The notes under the pieces are model-generated. The model was not told the origin of the DNA and ran no database searches. It was given only the letters and a program-made list of their open reading frames with translations. This document shows, in pieces, positions 9,363 through 18,812 of a stretch of DNA of 64,000 nucleotides. The stretch lies in NCBI GenBank assembly GCA_022484695.1, contig JAKVKU010000005.1, positions 124,001 to 188,000 of the forward strand, read 5' to 3'. The position numbers and the translations under genes were made by a program. How positions within the stretch are numbered: the first letter of the stretch is position 1; each line of letters opens with the position of its first letter. This DNA comes from Lactobacillus sp. (GTDB lineage: Bacteria; Bacillota; Bacilli; Lactobacillales; Lactobacillaceae).

Positions 9363-12149
9363 ATGCGTATTAAAGATACTTTGAATTTGGGTAAGACCAA
9401 ATTCCCAATGCGGGGCAATTTGCCCAACAAAGAACCTGAACGCCAAGCACTTTGGGCAGAAAACAAAATTTATGAAAAGCGCCAAAAATTAAACGAGGGT
9501 AAACCAACCTTCATCTTACACGACGGCCCCCCTTATGCGAACGGGAACATTCATATGGGTCATGCGTTAAATAAAATCAGTAAGGATATTATTGTCCGTT
9601 ATAAGTCCATGGACGGCTTCAGAGCCCCATATGTACCGGGCTGGGATACCCATGGTTTGCCAATTGAACAAGAATTGACCAAGCAAGGTGTTGACCGTAA
9701 AGCCATGGATATGGCTGATTACCGGGAATTATGTCGCAAGTATGCGTTATCCCAAGTGGACAAACAACGAACTGATTTCAAACGCCTGGGGGTTTCCGGG
9801 GATTGGGATCATCCTTATATCACCTTACAGCCAGAATATGAAGCCGAACAAATTCGCGTTTTTGGTAAAATGGCCAACGAAGGCTATATCTACAAGGGTA
9901 AAAAACCCGTTTATTGGTCACCATCTTCAGAATCTACTTTGGCAGAAGCAGAAATTGAATATAAAGATGTGCGCTCACCTTCCATTTATGTGGCGTTCAA
10001 AGTTGTTGATGGCAAAGATTTATTAGATACAGACACGTCCTTTATCATTTGGACCACGACGCCTTGGACCATGCCAGCTAACTTAGGGATTTGTGCTAAT
10101 CCTAAGTTCGATTATGTCCAAGTCGATGCCGATGGTAAAAAATACGTTATTGCTGAAGGTATGTTGGAACGGGTCCGTGAAGCTTTAGAATGGCAACACG
10201 TGACTATCTTGCAAACCTTCAAAGGCACTGACTTAGAATACATGACCGCCCAACATCCATTTTATGACCGGACTTCCCTATTGATCTTAGGCAACCACGT
10301 CACTTTGGATGAGGGGACTGGTTTGGTGCATACCGCCCCTGGCCATGGGACGGATGACTTTTATGTCGGTCAAAAATACCATTTGCCACCATTATCCCCA
10401 GTGGATGAACAAGGTAACTTTACCAAGGAAGCCCCTGGGTTTGAGGGCATGTTTTATAACGATGCCAATAAGAAGGTCACTAAGCTTTTGGAAGAAAAGG
10501 GTGCCTTATTAAAACTCAGCTTCTTCACCCATAGTTATCCCCATGACTGGCGGACTAAAAAACCGGTTATTTTTCGGGCAACGACCCAATGGTTTGCCTC
10601 GGTTGAAGCCTTTAGAGACAATATCTTAAAGGCCGTTGAAAGTGTTAACTACAAGCCATATTGGGGCAAGACCCGGCTGTATAACATGATCAAAGACCGG
10701 GGGGACTGGGTCATCTCCAGACAGCGGGCTTGGGGTGTGCCATTACCAATCTTTTATGCTGAAAATGGCGATGCTATTATTACCCCTGAAACCATTGCCC
10801 ATGTGGCTGATCTGTTCAGTCAATATGGCTCTAACGTCTGGTTCCAAAGAGAAGCCAAGGACTTGTTACCGGCCGGTTTCACCCATCCTGGTTCTCCAAA
10901 TGGGAAGTTCACCAAAGAAAATGACATTATGGATGTGTGGTTTGATTCAGGTTCATCCCACCAAGCTGTTTTAAAACAACGGCCGGAGTTGAGCTTCCCA
11001 GCTGATGTTTATTTGGAAGGCAGCGATCAATATCGGGGCTGGTTTAACTCCAGTTTGATCACTTCTGTGGCCGTCACCGGTCGTGCCCCTTATAAACAAA
11101 TTATTTCCCAAGGCTTCACTTTAGATGCTAAGGGTCGTAAGATGAGTAAATCTCTAGGGAATGTCATTGTCCCTAACGATGTGATCCGCCAGTTTGGGGC
11201 CGATATTGTGCGGCTTTGGGTGGCATCAGTGGATACAAATTCCGATGTGGCGGTTTCTATGGATGGTTTCCGGCAGATTTCTGAAAGTTATCGGAAAATC
11301 AGAAATACCATGCGTTTTATGTTAGCCAATACCAGTGATTTTGATCCTAAAGCCGATGCAGTGGCCTATGAAGATTTAGCCTCTGTTGATCGCTACATGG
11401 AAATTCGCTTGAATCAAATTATTGCCAAGTGCTTAAAAGCTTATGAAGCCTATGATTTCTCCACGGTTTATAAGACGGTTTCAGCTTTCTTGATCAATGA
11501 TTTGTCCTCGTTTTATCTAGACTTTGCCAAAGACGTGGTCTATATTGAAGCCGAAGATAGTCCAAAACGCCGCAATATGCAGCAAGTGATGTATGATGTG
11601 GCCGTGGCATTGACCAAATTGTTGACCCCAATTATTCCCCATACCACCGAAGAAATTTGGAGTTATTTAAAAGAACCAGAAGCCTTCGTGCAATTAGCTG
11701 AAATGCCAGAAGTTCAAGAATTTGCTGGGCAAGATGAGGTCTTGACCCAATGGTCTGACTTCATGAGCCTGCGGGATGAAGTGTTGAAGGCTTTAGAAGA
11801 AGCCAGAAACGACAAGGTGATCGGGAAGTCCTTAGAAGCGGCAGTGACAATTTATGCCAACGATCCCGTAAAGGATCTCCTAAATGCCGTGAGTGCTGAT
11901 GTGAAACAGATTTTAATTGTGTCTAAGCTAACTATTTTAGACAAGGCTAAAGCACCAGCAGAGGCTTTACAATTTGAAGATGCTGCCATCACCGTCACCC
12001 ACGCACCCGGTGAAGTGTGTGAACGTTGCCGGATGACCCGTGAAGATGTTGGGGCAGATCCAGCATTACCACACCTTTGCGGCCGTTGTGCCAACATTCT
12101 TCATGCCCACTTTGAAGATGCCGTGAAGGCTGGCTTTGAAGAAAAGTAG
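9363..12149 (+). CDS. ileS: Isoleucyl-tRNA synthetase
   Basis: Class I synthetase that charges tRNA-Ile and edits valine. The HIGH motif appears as HMGH (residues 64-67, in [10 protein letters not shown]) and the KMSKS loop at residues 593-597. The editing domain lies between them ([13 protein letters not shown]). A C-terminal zinc ribbon has CERCRM and HLCGRC. Product 928 residues, typical of the bacterial form. Start chosen at ATG 9363 after AGGAGG; an in-frame ATG at 9309 lies inside the T-box terminator and is not credible. Expression is controlled by the T-box just upstream, and a strong terminator follows. Confidence 0.98.
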   Translation: MRIKDTLNLGKTKFPMRGNLPNKEPERQALWAENKIYEKRQKLNEGKPTFILHDGPPYANGNIHMGHALNKISKDIIVRYKSMDGFRAPYVPGWDTHGLPIEQELTKQGVDRKAMDMADYRELCRKYALSQVDKQRTDFKRLGVSGDWDHPYITLQPEYEAEQIRVFGKMANEGYIYKGKKPVYWSPSSESTLAEAEIEYKDVRSPSIYVAFKVVDGKDLLDTDTSFIIWTTTPWTMPANLGICANPKFDYVQVDADGKKYVIAEGMLERVREALEWQHVTILQTFKGTDLEYMTAQHPFYDRTSLLILGNHVTLDEGTGLVHTAPGHGTDDFYVGQKYHLPPLSPVDEQGNFTKEAPGFEGMFYNDANKKVTKLLEEKGALLKLSFFTHSYPHDWRTKKPVIFRATTQWFASVEAFRDNILKAVESVNYKPYWGKTRLYNMIKDRGDWVISRQRAWGVPLPIFYAENGDAIITPETIAHVADLFSQYGSNVWFQREAKDLLPAGFTHPGSPNGKFTKENDIMDVWFDSGSSHQAVLKQRPELSFPADVYLEGSDQYRGWFNSSLITSVAVTGRAPYKQIISQGFTLDAKGRKMSKSLGNVIVPNDVIRQFGADIVRLWVASVDTNSDVAVSMDGFRQISESYRKIRNTMRFMLANTSDFDPKADAVAYEDLASVDRYMEIRLNQIIAKCLKAYEAYDFSTVYKTVSAFLINDLSSFYLDFAKDVVYIEAEDSPKRRNMQQVMYDVAVALTKLLTPIIPHTTEEIWSYLKEPEAFVQLAEMPEVQEFAGQDEVLTQWSDFMSLRDEVLKALEEARNDKVIGKSLEAAVTIYANDPVKDLLNAVSADVKQILIVSKLTILDKAKAPAEALQFEDAAITVTHAPGEVCERCRMTREDVGADPALPHLCGRCANILHAHFEDAVKAGFEEK

Positions 12150-12175
12150 GTCTAAAAACTTAAGTTAGATTTATC

Positions 12176-12221
12176 AAAACGACCCTGTTAGCCTCTTAAG
12201 AGGCGGCAGTGGTCGTTTTTT
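12176..12221 (+). terminator. Intrinsic terminator after ileS
   Basis: AAAACGACC at 12176-12184 pairs with GGTCGTTTT at the other side, enclosing a perfect 14-base palindrome GCCTCTTAAGAGGC (12191-12204). A T run ends the element. Confidence 0.9.
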
Positions 12222-12296
12222 ATTTGGTGCCGATGCTAGTCGCGCTGATAAAATTATGATAAACTAGGTTCAATCGCGTTATTAGGGAGTGTAAGC

Positions 12297-13286
12297 ATGC
12301 AAATTCAGTTAATTAAAGTCCATGGTTCTGGCAATACATTCTTTTTATTAGACACAAGTAAATTACCACAAGCTTTGTCTGAAGCTGAAATTATTCAACT
12401 CACCCAAAAATTAACAGATCATAAAACGGGTCTGTTAGGTGGAGCTGATGGGGTGTTGCTGGTCAGTGATAGCCAAAAGGCTGATGCCGCTGGGCGGATG
12501 CGGGTCATTAATGCGGATGGCTCAGAAGCCAGTATGTGTGGCAATGGCTTACGGACAGTTGCGCGCTATTTAACGCAAAAATTACATGAAGACCATTTTA
12601 AAGTTGAAACAATGTATCAAAACTTACAAGTTCAACAGGCAGCTGATTTAGCCAGTGGCGTGGCGGCTTTTCGGGTAGAAATCTCACCGGTTAGTTTTGC
12701 AGCAACTGATTTAAAGATGCATTTTGGCACCAAAACACAAGTGATCAATGAAGTCTTGCCTGAGTTGTCAGACACTTTGAAATTCACCGCTGTGGCCGTC
12801 CCTAATCCCCATTTAATTTCTTTTGTGGATGAAACTACACTAAAGGGACCAGAATTAGAACGGATCGCCAGTTATTTAAATGGCGAGAATCCTTATTTTC
12901 CTGAAGGTGTGAATGTTAGCTTTGTCTTATTACGGGGCAAAGACTCAATTTTTGTGCGAACTTTTGAACGGGGTGTGGGCTTTACCAATGCTTGTGGTAC
13001 GGCCATGTCGGCTTCAAGTTTATTAACGGCGCTATTGTACCCAGATTTTGCGGCCTTTGAAGATACGTTGAAGGTCTATAATCCCGGGGGCATGGTTAAA
13101 ACGATCCCCCATCAACGGGACCAACGCTATTGGATCGATTTGATCGGCAATGCCACGTTTGAAGATCGCATCACCTTAGATCTAGATGCGGCCTTGGCCG
13201 GGGATTATAGCCAAGCTAAAATTAACCCCACTGAAGAACAAGCAGATTATTTAAAATTTGTCGATACGATTCAAAATATACATTAA
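12297..13286 (+). CDS. dapF: Diaminopimelate epimerase
   Basis: PLP-independent epimerase converting LL- to meso-diaminopimelate, for lysine and for DAP-type peptidoglycan. Both catalytic cysteines are visible: Cys81 in SMCGNG and Cys233 in [11 protein letters not shown]. 329 residues is longer than the roughly 275-residue E. coli enzyme; lactobacillal forms are often extended. The ATG follows GGGAGTG. The cold-shock gene begins 11 bases after the stop, suggesting co-transcription. Its presence hints that the cell makes meso-DAP, but no other dap gene is in the window. Confidence 0.93.
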   Translation: MQIQLIKVHGSGNTFFLLDTSKLPQALSEAEIIQLTQKLTDHKTGLLGGADGVLLVSDSQKADAAGRMRVINADGSEASMCGNGLRTVARYLTQKLHEDHFKVETMYQNLQVQQAADLASGVAAFRVEISPVSFAATDLKMHFGTKTQVINEVLPELSDTLKFTAVAVPNPHLISFVDETTLKGPELERIASYLNGENPYFPEGVNVSFVLLRGKDSIFVRTFERGVGFTNACGTAMSASSLLTALLYPDFAAFEDTLKVYNPGGMVKTIPHQRDQRYWIDLIGNATFEDRITLDLDAALAGDYSQAKINPTEEQADYLKFVDTIQNIH

Positions 13287-13297
13287 GGAAGTACACT

Positions 13298-13498
13298 ATG
13301 CTGGGAACTGTAAAAACATTCGATCAAAACAAGGGTTTTGGTTTCATTGAAACAGAAGATGAAGGGGATATTTTTGTGCATTTTGCGGCAATTATGACCC
13401 CGGGTTTTAAATCTTTGGCGGTTGGTCAAAAAGTGAATTTTGTGGTGGTGGAAGGTTCTAAAGGACCGCAAGCCGCCCAAGTTCAAATTGTACAATAG
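13298..13498 (+). CDS. csp: Cold-shock domain protein
   Basis: Single CSD (OB-fold) nucleic-acid chaperone of 66 residues. RNP1 appears as KGFGFIE (residues 12-18) and RNP2 as DIFVHF (24-29). The ribosome site AAGGAAG precedes the ATG. There is no long 5' UTR of the classic cold-shock type because the gene is only 11 bases from dapF, so it is probably expressed as part of that unit. The central loop is more divergent than in CspB-like proteins. Confidence 0.92.
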   Translation: MLGTVKTFDQNKGFGFIETEDEGDIFVHFAAIMTPGFKSLAVGQKVNFVVVEGSKGPQAAQVQIVQ

Positions 13499-13519
13499 GT
13501 TTAAAGAGAACCTTAATTT

Positions 13520-13559
13520 AACGGCTGTAAGCCCCAGCTAACTGGGGGCAGTCGTTTTT
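13520..13559 (+). terminator. Intrinsic terminator after csp
   Basis: AACGGCTG pairs with CAGTCGTT, with an inner CCCCAG/CTGGGG helix (13532-13548 region) and a T run. It ends where the in-frame ATG at 13560 occurs, one reason that ATG is not taken as the start of the next gene. Confidence 0.88.
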
Positions 13560-13592
13560 ATGTGGCCTGATTTATACGAGGGGAGTAGAGCT

Positions 13593-15032
13593 GTGGTTGA
13601 TACACCAAATTATTTAAATAATAAAAACGTGCAAAAACATCGTTGGCTGATTTTGACCGGGGTGGGGATGTTTACCTTCATGGCCACCTTAGATGGCAGT
13701 ATTGTAAATATTGCCTTACCGGTTATGAGCCGGGACTTAAAGGTGCCATTAAATCAGGTGGAGTGGGTCGTTTCGATTTATTTGATCGTTATCTGTGCCT
13801 TGTTGCTATTGTTTGGTAAGATTGGCGATAGTTTTGGTAAAATCAAAGTTTTTCGCTTCGGAACGGCGCTGTTTATTGTGGGGTCATTACTCTGCGGCTT
13901 TAACAATAGTTTAGGTTTTCTGTTGTTTGCCCGGCTGGTGCAAGCAGTGGGGGCCAGTATGACCATGAGTACGAATAATGGTATTATTACAGAAATTTTC
14001 CCCGTTCAAGAGCGGGGTAAGGCCTTGGGGACGATTGGCTCTTTTGTATCCCTGGGCAGTATTGCCGGCCCAGGGATTGGGGGGATCATTTTGTCCCACT
14101 TACCTTGGGGTTATATTTTTTGGATCAACGTGCCCGTTGGTATTTTGACGATGATTTTGGGTCATTATGTCTTACCTAAGGACTTATCCATGACCCGGGC
14201 CAAAATCGATTTATGGGGCTTTTTAACCTTTGCCACTGGGATCGTTGGTTTATTTTTAGGGATCTTTTTGGGCCAGGAGATTGGTTTTTGGACCCTGCCG
14301 ATTTTAAGTATGTGGGTCGTTAGTCTGTTGAGCTTCATTGCCTTTTATCATATCGAACAACACGCCCAAAGACCGCTATTAACTTTTAGCATCTTTAAAA
14401 ATAAGAATTTTTCCGTGAGTTTAACCACCGCATTTCTAATTTTTGTGGTTAACTTTTTCTTTAATGTAGTGTCACCATTTTACCTACAAAACGCCCGGGG
14501 ACTAGAGCCCAAGTATGCTGGCTATATTTTAATGATTTTTCCCATCGTGCAAGTGGTGATTGCCCCCTTGGCGGGTAGTATTTCTGATCGCATCGGGCCC
14601 AATTTTTTAACGGTTTTAGGGTTGAGTGTGATTTTGCTGGCGCAAATTGGCAATGCCCTCATGAACTTAGCCTCACCACTATGGTTGATGATGGTGCTAG
14701 TGGGCTTGTTAGGACTGGGCAACGGGATTTTCCAAGCGCCGAATAATACGATCGTCATGAGTACAGTGGCTAAAGAGAACTTAGGAATCGCCGGTGGTTT
14801 GAATGCCTTGGCCCGAAATTTGGGGATGGTCGTGGGGATTTCCTTAGCGACGACAGTTTTGTTCAGTGCCATGAGCCAACAGGCAGGCAAACGCATCACC
14901 ACCTATGTGGCCAGCCAACCGGCGCTATTCATTCATGGAATGCAAATTGTCTTTATAGTAGCCACGGTTATTTGCGCCATTGCGTTGATTTTGACAATTG
15001 TCCGTTGGGCCAAAAGCCAACGCCAGGATTAA
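13593..15032 (+). CDS. MFS multidrug exporter, DHA2 (EmrB/QacA) family
   Basis: Probable proton-coupled drug exporter with about 14 membrane segments; substrate not predictable. The DHA2 start motif is seen (FTFMATLDGSIVNIALP), as is the motif A loop (LLFGKIGDSFGKIKVFRFG) and the motif C-like GSIAGPGIGGIIL in helix 5. I chose GTG 13593 because GAGGGGAG at 13578-13585 sits 7 bases upstream; the in-frame ATG at 13560 would lie on the terminator T run. Product 479 residues. It stands alone, between a terminator and a shared bidirectional terminator. Confidence 0.88.
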   Translation: MVDTPNYLNNKNVQKHRWLILTGVGMFTFMATLDGSIVNIALPVMSRDLKVPLNQVEWVVSIYLIVICALLLLFGKIGDSFGKIKVFRFGTALFIVGSLLCGFNNSLGFLLFARLVQAVGASMTMSTNNGIITEIFPVQERGKALGTIGSFVSLGSIAGPGIGGIILSHLPWGYIFWINVPVGILTMILGHYVLPKDLSMTRAKIDLWGFLTFATGIVGLFLGIFLGQEIGFWTLPILSMWVVSLLSFIAFYHIEQHAQRPLLTFSIFKNKNFSVSLTTAFLIFVVNFFFNVVSPFYLQNARGLEPKYAGYILMIFPIVQVVIAPLAGSISDRIGPNFLTVLGLSVILLAQIGNALMNLASPLWLMMVLVGLLGLGNGIFQAPNNTIVMSTVAKENLGIAGGLNALARNLGMVVGISLATTVLFSAMSQQAGKRITTYVASQPALFIHGMQIVFIVATVICAIALILTIVRWAKSQRQD

Positions 15033-15052
15033 CTTAAATCAGGGGACTAAAA

Positions 15053-15084
15053 AAGAGACTGGGTCAAAATTGACGCAGTCTCTT
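15053..15084. terminator. Bidirectional terminator between the MFS gene and telA
   Basis: AAGAGACTG...CAGTCTCTT with inner GTCAA/TTGAC forms a near-perfect hairpin. A-rich bases on the left and T-rich bases on the right let it serve the plus-strand MFS gene and the minus-strand TelA gene. Confidence 0.85.
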
Positions 15085-15099
15085 GGTATTTAGGCAGCT

Positions 15100-16302
15100 T
15101 TAATTGACATCTTTGCGGGTTGGTTTACTAGGTTGTTGGCCTTGGGTCAATTGGAGTAATTGATCGTGTAGCTCATTTTCCATCTTATTTAATTCCAACT
15201 CGGCATTTTGCCGCTTGCTGTGGCCTTCTTGTTGAATTTTCAGGGTTTCCTGTAGGGTTTCAATTAAATCATTTTGCGTTTTTTGTAGGGTTTCGATATC
15301 AATAACGCCCCGTTCGTTTTCTTTGGCGGTTTCAATAGAAGACATCTTTAACATCTCACTATTCTTTTTCAAGAGATCATTAGTGGTTTCTGAGACTTGC
15401 CGCTGGGCCGTAACCGCGTCTTTTTGCCGCAGCAGGGTCAAGGCGATGGCTACTTGGTTTTTCCAAAGGGGGATCGCTGTATTGATTGACGCTTGAATTT
15501 TTTCCGCTAAGGCTTGGTTGGTGTTTTGAATCAGGCGAATTTGGGGCGCTTGTTGTAGGGTGACTTGCTTGGCCAACTCCAGGTCATAGGTCCTTTTTTC
15601 CAAGCGATCTTTGAACTGTCGCAAGTCATTAACGGCTTGCACATCGATTTGGTTACCGCTGGCATTGGCTTTTTCCTGGGCTTTAGGAATAAGCTCATTG
15701 TCTAATTCTTTTTGTTTTAATTGGCCCGCCGCGATATAAATATTCAGGGCTTGGAAGTAGGATTTGTTTTGTTCGTACAGTTCTTCCATGGTGACGTTAT
15801 CTTTGAGTAGCCCATCTTTTTCCACATTTAAGCGGGAAGCGATACCATCGATTTGGGCACCGATTTGTTGGTACTTGCCTTGAATTTCATAAATTGAGCG
15901 TTTGACCTTGCCAAATATGCGTTTAAAGACGCTCTTATTTTCTGCCCGGAGTTCATCAGGATTAGCCTCGTTTAAACGGTACATTAAATCCGTGAGGGCA
16001 TCGCCAATGGCGCCGGTATCTTGGGATTGGACTTTATTTAAGATGTTTTGCGAAAAGTCCCCCAGTTGTTTTTGGGCCTGGGCCCCATAGTTGATGACAC
16101 TGGTGGTATTGTGTTCATCAATGGCCTCGGCTAATTCTTGGGCCTTTTGTTGTTCATCCGGCGTCAATTGCGTGACCACCGAAGTGGTTTCCTTATTGGC
16201 AGCTTTAGTAGTTTGGGGTGTTTGGGCGTCAAAGGGATTCTTAAGTAAATCATTCATTAAGTCATTTTGGGATTGGGATTTAGTCTCATCACTATTTGCC
16301 AT
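15100..16302 (-). CDS. telA: TelA family protein (toxic anion resistance)
   Basis: Member of the TelA family, named for tellurite resistance and also linked to tolerance of cell-envelope stress. 400 residues, soluble, mostly helical with long amphipathic segments. The N-terminal 50 residues are polar and look disordered; the family body covers about residues 80-380 (for example IQASINTAIPLWKNQVAIAL, the most typical segment). Its ATG overlaps the stop of the xpaC-like gene by one base, so the two are translationally coupled. The biochemical function is unknown for the family. Confidence 0.88.
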   Translation of the reverse strand: MANSDETKSQSQNDLMNDLLKNPFDAQTPQTTKAANKETTSVVTQLTPDEQQKAQELAEAIDEHNTTSVINYGAQAQKQLGDFSQNILNKVQSQDTGAIGDALTDLMYRLNEANPDELRAENKSVFKRIFGKVKRSIYEIQGKYQQIGAQIDGIASRLNVEKDGLLKDNVTMEELYEQNKSYFQALNIYIAAGQLKQKELDNELIPKAQEKANASGNQIDVQAVNDLRQFKDRLEKRTYDLELAKQVTLQQAPQIRLIQNTNQALAEKIQASINTAIPLWKNQVAIALTLLRQKDAVTAQRQVSETTNDLLKKNSEMLKMSSIETAKENERGVIDIETLQKTQNDLIETLQETLKIQQEGHSKRQNAELELNKMENELHDQLLQLTQGQQPSKPTRKDVN

Positions 16303-17075
16303 TAATGCTGCTCCTTATCTTTTTCATAACTTTCTCGTACTTTTTGTAGGGCCTCATTCATTTTAAGGGCATCTTTTTGGGCGGTGGAAAAAGAGTCCTG
16401 GGCTGCTGACATTTCTTGGTGCATTTCATCAAGATCATCAGCCACAAAGGTGGCATAATCTTCGCGGATTTGGGTCCCTAAGTTTTTGATAACTTCTAAG
16501 CTCTTGGCCAAAACTTCCCAGGTATCAGTGGTTTTGACTTCATGATGGGAAATCTCAATGTAGCGATCCGTTAAATTGACCAAGGTAGGTAAGTGTCGAT
16601 ACAAGAAATCACTGGCTTCGGATAGACGCTGGGGTTCTTTGACAATTGCTGCAAACATAGATTTGGAAACTTTGACCATATCTAAGTTTAAATCAATGGC
16701 CTTTAATTTGGGCGTGGTTTCAATATTGTGGTTGAGTTTGCGAATTTGTTGTTCAGCGCTAGCCATGGTTTTCCGAAAAAAGACGATGTCACTGTCGGAC
16801 AAGCCAGCTTTTTGATAGTGGTCTAATAATTTGTGATTGAGTTTATTAGCCAAATCTGGTGTTGCCGGTTGTTGGCGGCCCTGGTGTTTGGCGATAAGAT
16901 AAAATGGTAATGTTACAATGAATACGGCTAAGGCAATCATTGTAATGAGTAAGAAGAAACGTGTTAAGCCATGGTGCATGCCCATCATTGGCATGGGGGT
17001 CAAGATACTCAAGACGAAACCAGCGACTAGGACACCGCCGGCGCCAATTAATGTATTTTTAAAACGATTGTTCAT
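16302..17075 (-). CDS. xpaC: XpaC-like protein, 5-bromo-4-chloroindolyl phosphate hydrolysis family
   Basis: XpaC family membrane protein, standard partner of telA in Firmicutes. Two membrane segments in the first 70 residues (TLIGAGGVLVAGFVLSIL and a second around FFLLITMIALAVFIVTL), then a long helical cytoplasmic domain. The family name comes from an old phosphatase phenotype and does not prove enzymatic activity. I set the start at ATG 17075, preceded by AGGAG (17084-17088), giving 257 residues; an upstream in-frame ATG at 17123 lacks a ribosome site. Confidence 0.85.
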   Translation of the reverse strand: MNNRFKNTLIGAGGVLVAGFVLSILTPMPMMGMHHGLTRFFLLITMIALAVFIVTLPFYLIAKHQGRQQPATPDLANKLNHKLLDHYQKAGLSDSDIVFFRKTMASAEQQIRKLNHNIETTPKLKAIDLNLDMVKVSKSMFAAIVKEPQRLSEASDFLYRHLPTLVNLTDRYIEISHHEVKTTDTWEVLAKSLEVIKNLGTQIREDYATFVADDLDEMHQEMSAAQDSFSTAQKDALKMNEALQKVRESYEKDKEQH

Positions 17076-17187
17076 ATTTGTCACTCCTACGTGTACGTCT
17101 TTATTTATGTCTTTATTGTACATGGGGCTAAAATAAAAGAGTATACGGCTAAAGGTTGATTTTTCCTAAGCCATCGGGTTCTGTCCG

Positions 17188-17216
17188 TTTACAAATGTGT
17201 TCTGGGCTTGTAAGAT
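17188..17216 (+). promoter_or_regulatory. Promoter of the Nudix-mtnN-mnmA-side operon
   Basis: TTTACA at 17188-17193, 17-base spacer, TAAGAT at 17211-17216. It is 40 bases before the Nudix gene start and lies in the divergent gap opposite the xpaC-like gene. Confidence 0.6.
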
Positions 17217-17255
17217 ATGAATTATAGACCCAATATTTACTCAATGGAGGTCATC

Positions 17256-17819
17256 ATGAATTTAGACGAAAAAGTAATTAAAGAACAACCCCTATACCAC
17301 GGGGCCATTTTGGATTTGGTATTAGAAGATGTCCTATTACCTAATGGTCAAACCGCCAAGCGGGAGATCATTCATCACCATGGTGCGGTGGGCATTATTC
17401 CCATCGATGCTGATGGCAAGTTGATCGTGGTGCGGCAGTGGCGGGCACCCATGCGTAAAGAAACGCTAGAGATCCCCGCTGGGAAAATTGATCTGGGTGA
17501 AACAGATCCAAAAGCGGTGGCTTTGCGGGAATTAAATGAAGAAACGGGTTTATTTAGCCCTAGCCTAAAGCCGGTGGCTAATTTTTATTCCACCCCCGGT
17601 TTTGCAGACGAGTACTTACATCTATATTATACAGACAATTTGCAACCAGTGGCCCATAAACGGCAATTAGATCCAGATGAATTTTTAAACGTCGCGCACT
17701 TAAGTTTTGCCCAGGCCCAACAAGCCTTGGCAAATAATGAAATCTGTGATGCTAAAACGGTATTGGCATTATTTTATTGGGAAAATTTAAGATTAAAAGG
17801 TGAGGTCACCCTTGGCTAA
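17256..17819 (+). CDS. nudF: ADP-ribose pyrophosphatase, Nudix family
   Basis: Nudix hydrolase that splits ADP-ribose to AMP and ribose 5-phosphate (inferred from family). The full Nudix box is at residues 76-100, with the catalytic core RELNEETG. The preceding region VVRQWRAPMRKETLEIPAGK is typical of the ADP-ribose subgroup. I chose ATG 17256 because TGGAGG is 6 bases upstream; an in-frame ATG at 17217 has no ribosome site. Product 187 residues. The end overlaps the next small gene by 8 bases. Confidence 0.92.
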   Translation: MNLDEKVIKEQPLYHGAILDLVLEDVLLPNGQTAKREIIHHHGAVGIIPIDADGKLIVVRQWRAPMRKETLEIPAGKIDLGETDPKAVALRELNEETGLFSPSLKPVANFYSTPGFADEYLHLYYTDNLQPVAHKRQLDPDEFLNVAHLSFAQAQQALANNEICDAKTVLALFYWENLRLKGEVTLG

Positions 17820-18084
17820 ATTTTGGCAACATATTCAACAAAAACTACAAAATAGACGCTCAATCAGGCAAAAGCGGGCCCAAGATCCCAACTTTAAAGC
17901 AGCTGATGATCAGCGAGTTGCTGTGGAAAAAGCTTATCAGCATAGAACCTTTAAAGAGAAATGGGCCCTCACGGGGGACTACGCCCAAAGCCGGTCTTAT
18001 CAATTGAAATGGCGCTTAAATTGGGCCCTACTAATTGTGGGCTTTTTAATTGCGGCGGTGTACATTATTTTGTTCTTTGCTTAA
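17812..18084 (+). CDS. Small C-terminally anchored membrane protein, unknown function
   Basis: A 90-residue basic protein that I do not recognise. The first 65 residues are charged and Q/R/K-rich (FWQHIQQKLQNRRSIRQKRA), and one membrane helix covers about residues 70-88 (ALLIVGFLIAAVYIILFF), predicting a tail-anchored topology. TTG 17812 is preferred since AGGTGAGG (17798-17805) is 6 bases upstream; a GTG at 17800 would fall within that ribosome site. It overlaps the Nudix gene by 8 bases and precedes mtnN by 24, so it is embedded in that operon. Confidence 0.75.
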   Translation: MAKFWQHIQQKLQNRRSIRQKRAQDPNFKAADDQRVAVEKAYQHRTFKEKWALTGDYAQSRSYQLKWRLNWALLIVGFLIAAVYIILFFA

Positions 18085-18108
18085 ATAACGGATATAAGGA
18101 GAATTTAA

Positions 18109-18798
18109 ATGAAATTAGGCGTTATCTGTGCTATGCCCGAAGAAATTGCATTATTGGTTCAAAATCTAACCCAGCAAACCGAAAATGAAGTTGGTGGGGT
18201 CAAAATATATTCTGGTAAGATTGGGGCGCACCAACTTTATTTATGTGAAAGCGGGATTGGCAAAGTACAAGCGGCCCTGACAGCCACGTTATTAGCGCAG
18301 ATTCCCGGCTTAGATGCCTTGATCAATACTGGGTCGGCCGGGGGCATTGGCCAGGGGCTTAAAATTGGCGAAACGGTGGTTGCAACTGCCTTGGCCTATA
18401 CCGATGTAGATGTGACTGGTTTTGGGTATGCCCTGGGCCAATTACCCAATCAACCGTTGAAATTTACGGCAGATAGCCGTTTAGTTAATGAAATACTGGC
18501 GGCTGTCAAAGCCAATCAGTTACAAGCTACTGCTGGGTTAATTGTTTCTGGAGATCAATTTGTCAACGACCCCAAACGCGTAGCAGCCATCTTAGCCCAG
18601 TATCCAGACGCCTTGGCCAATGAAATGGAAGGGGCAGCTGTTGCCCAAGTAGCCACGCAATTTAAATTGCCCTTTGTGGTGATTCGCGCCTTAAGTGATG
18701 TGGCTGACAGTCAAGCAGCCACCAATTTTGATGATTTTATCATTGAAGCGGGCCGTAAATCGGCTGAAATCTTGTTAACTTTTTTAAAGGATAATTAA
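18109..18798 (+). CDS. mtnN: 5'-methylthioadenosine/S-adenosylhomocysteine nucleosidase
   Basis: Cleaves adenine from MTA, SAH and 5'-deoxyadenosine, and feeds the S-ribosylhomocysteine/LuxS route. 229 residues, family-standard. Signature elements: GVICAMPEEIALL at the N-terminus, NTGSAGGIGQGLKIG in the phosphorylase fold, and NEMEGAAVAQVA with the substrate-binding Met-Glu pair; the catalytic aspartate is expected in RALSDVAD. AAGGAGA precedes the ATG. It is followed by the cysteine desulfurase gene after 14 bases. Confidence 0.95.
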   Translation: MKLGVICAMPEEIALLVQNLTQQTENEVGGVKIYSGKIGAHQLYLCESGIGKVQAALTATLLAQIPGLDALINTGSAGGIGQGLKIGETVVATALAYTDVDVTGFGYALGQLPNQPLKFTADSRLVNEILAAVKANQLQATAGLIVSGDQFVNDPKRVAAILAQYPDALANEMEGAAVAQVATQFKLPFVVIRALSDVADSQAATNFDDFIIEAGRKSAEILLTFLKDN

Positions 18799-18812
18799 AC
18801 GGAGGCTTTTGA

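Noticed and set aside
13560-13592. MFS start at ATG 13560
   Set aside because: It falls at the end of the csp terminator and lacks a ribosome site; GTG 13593 has one.
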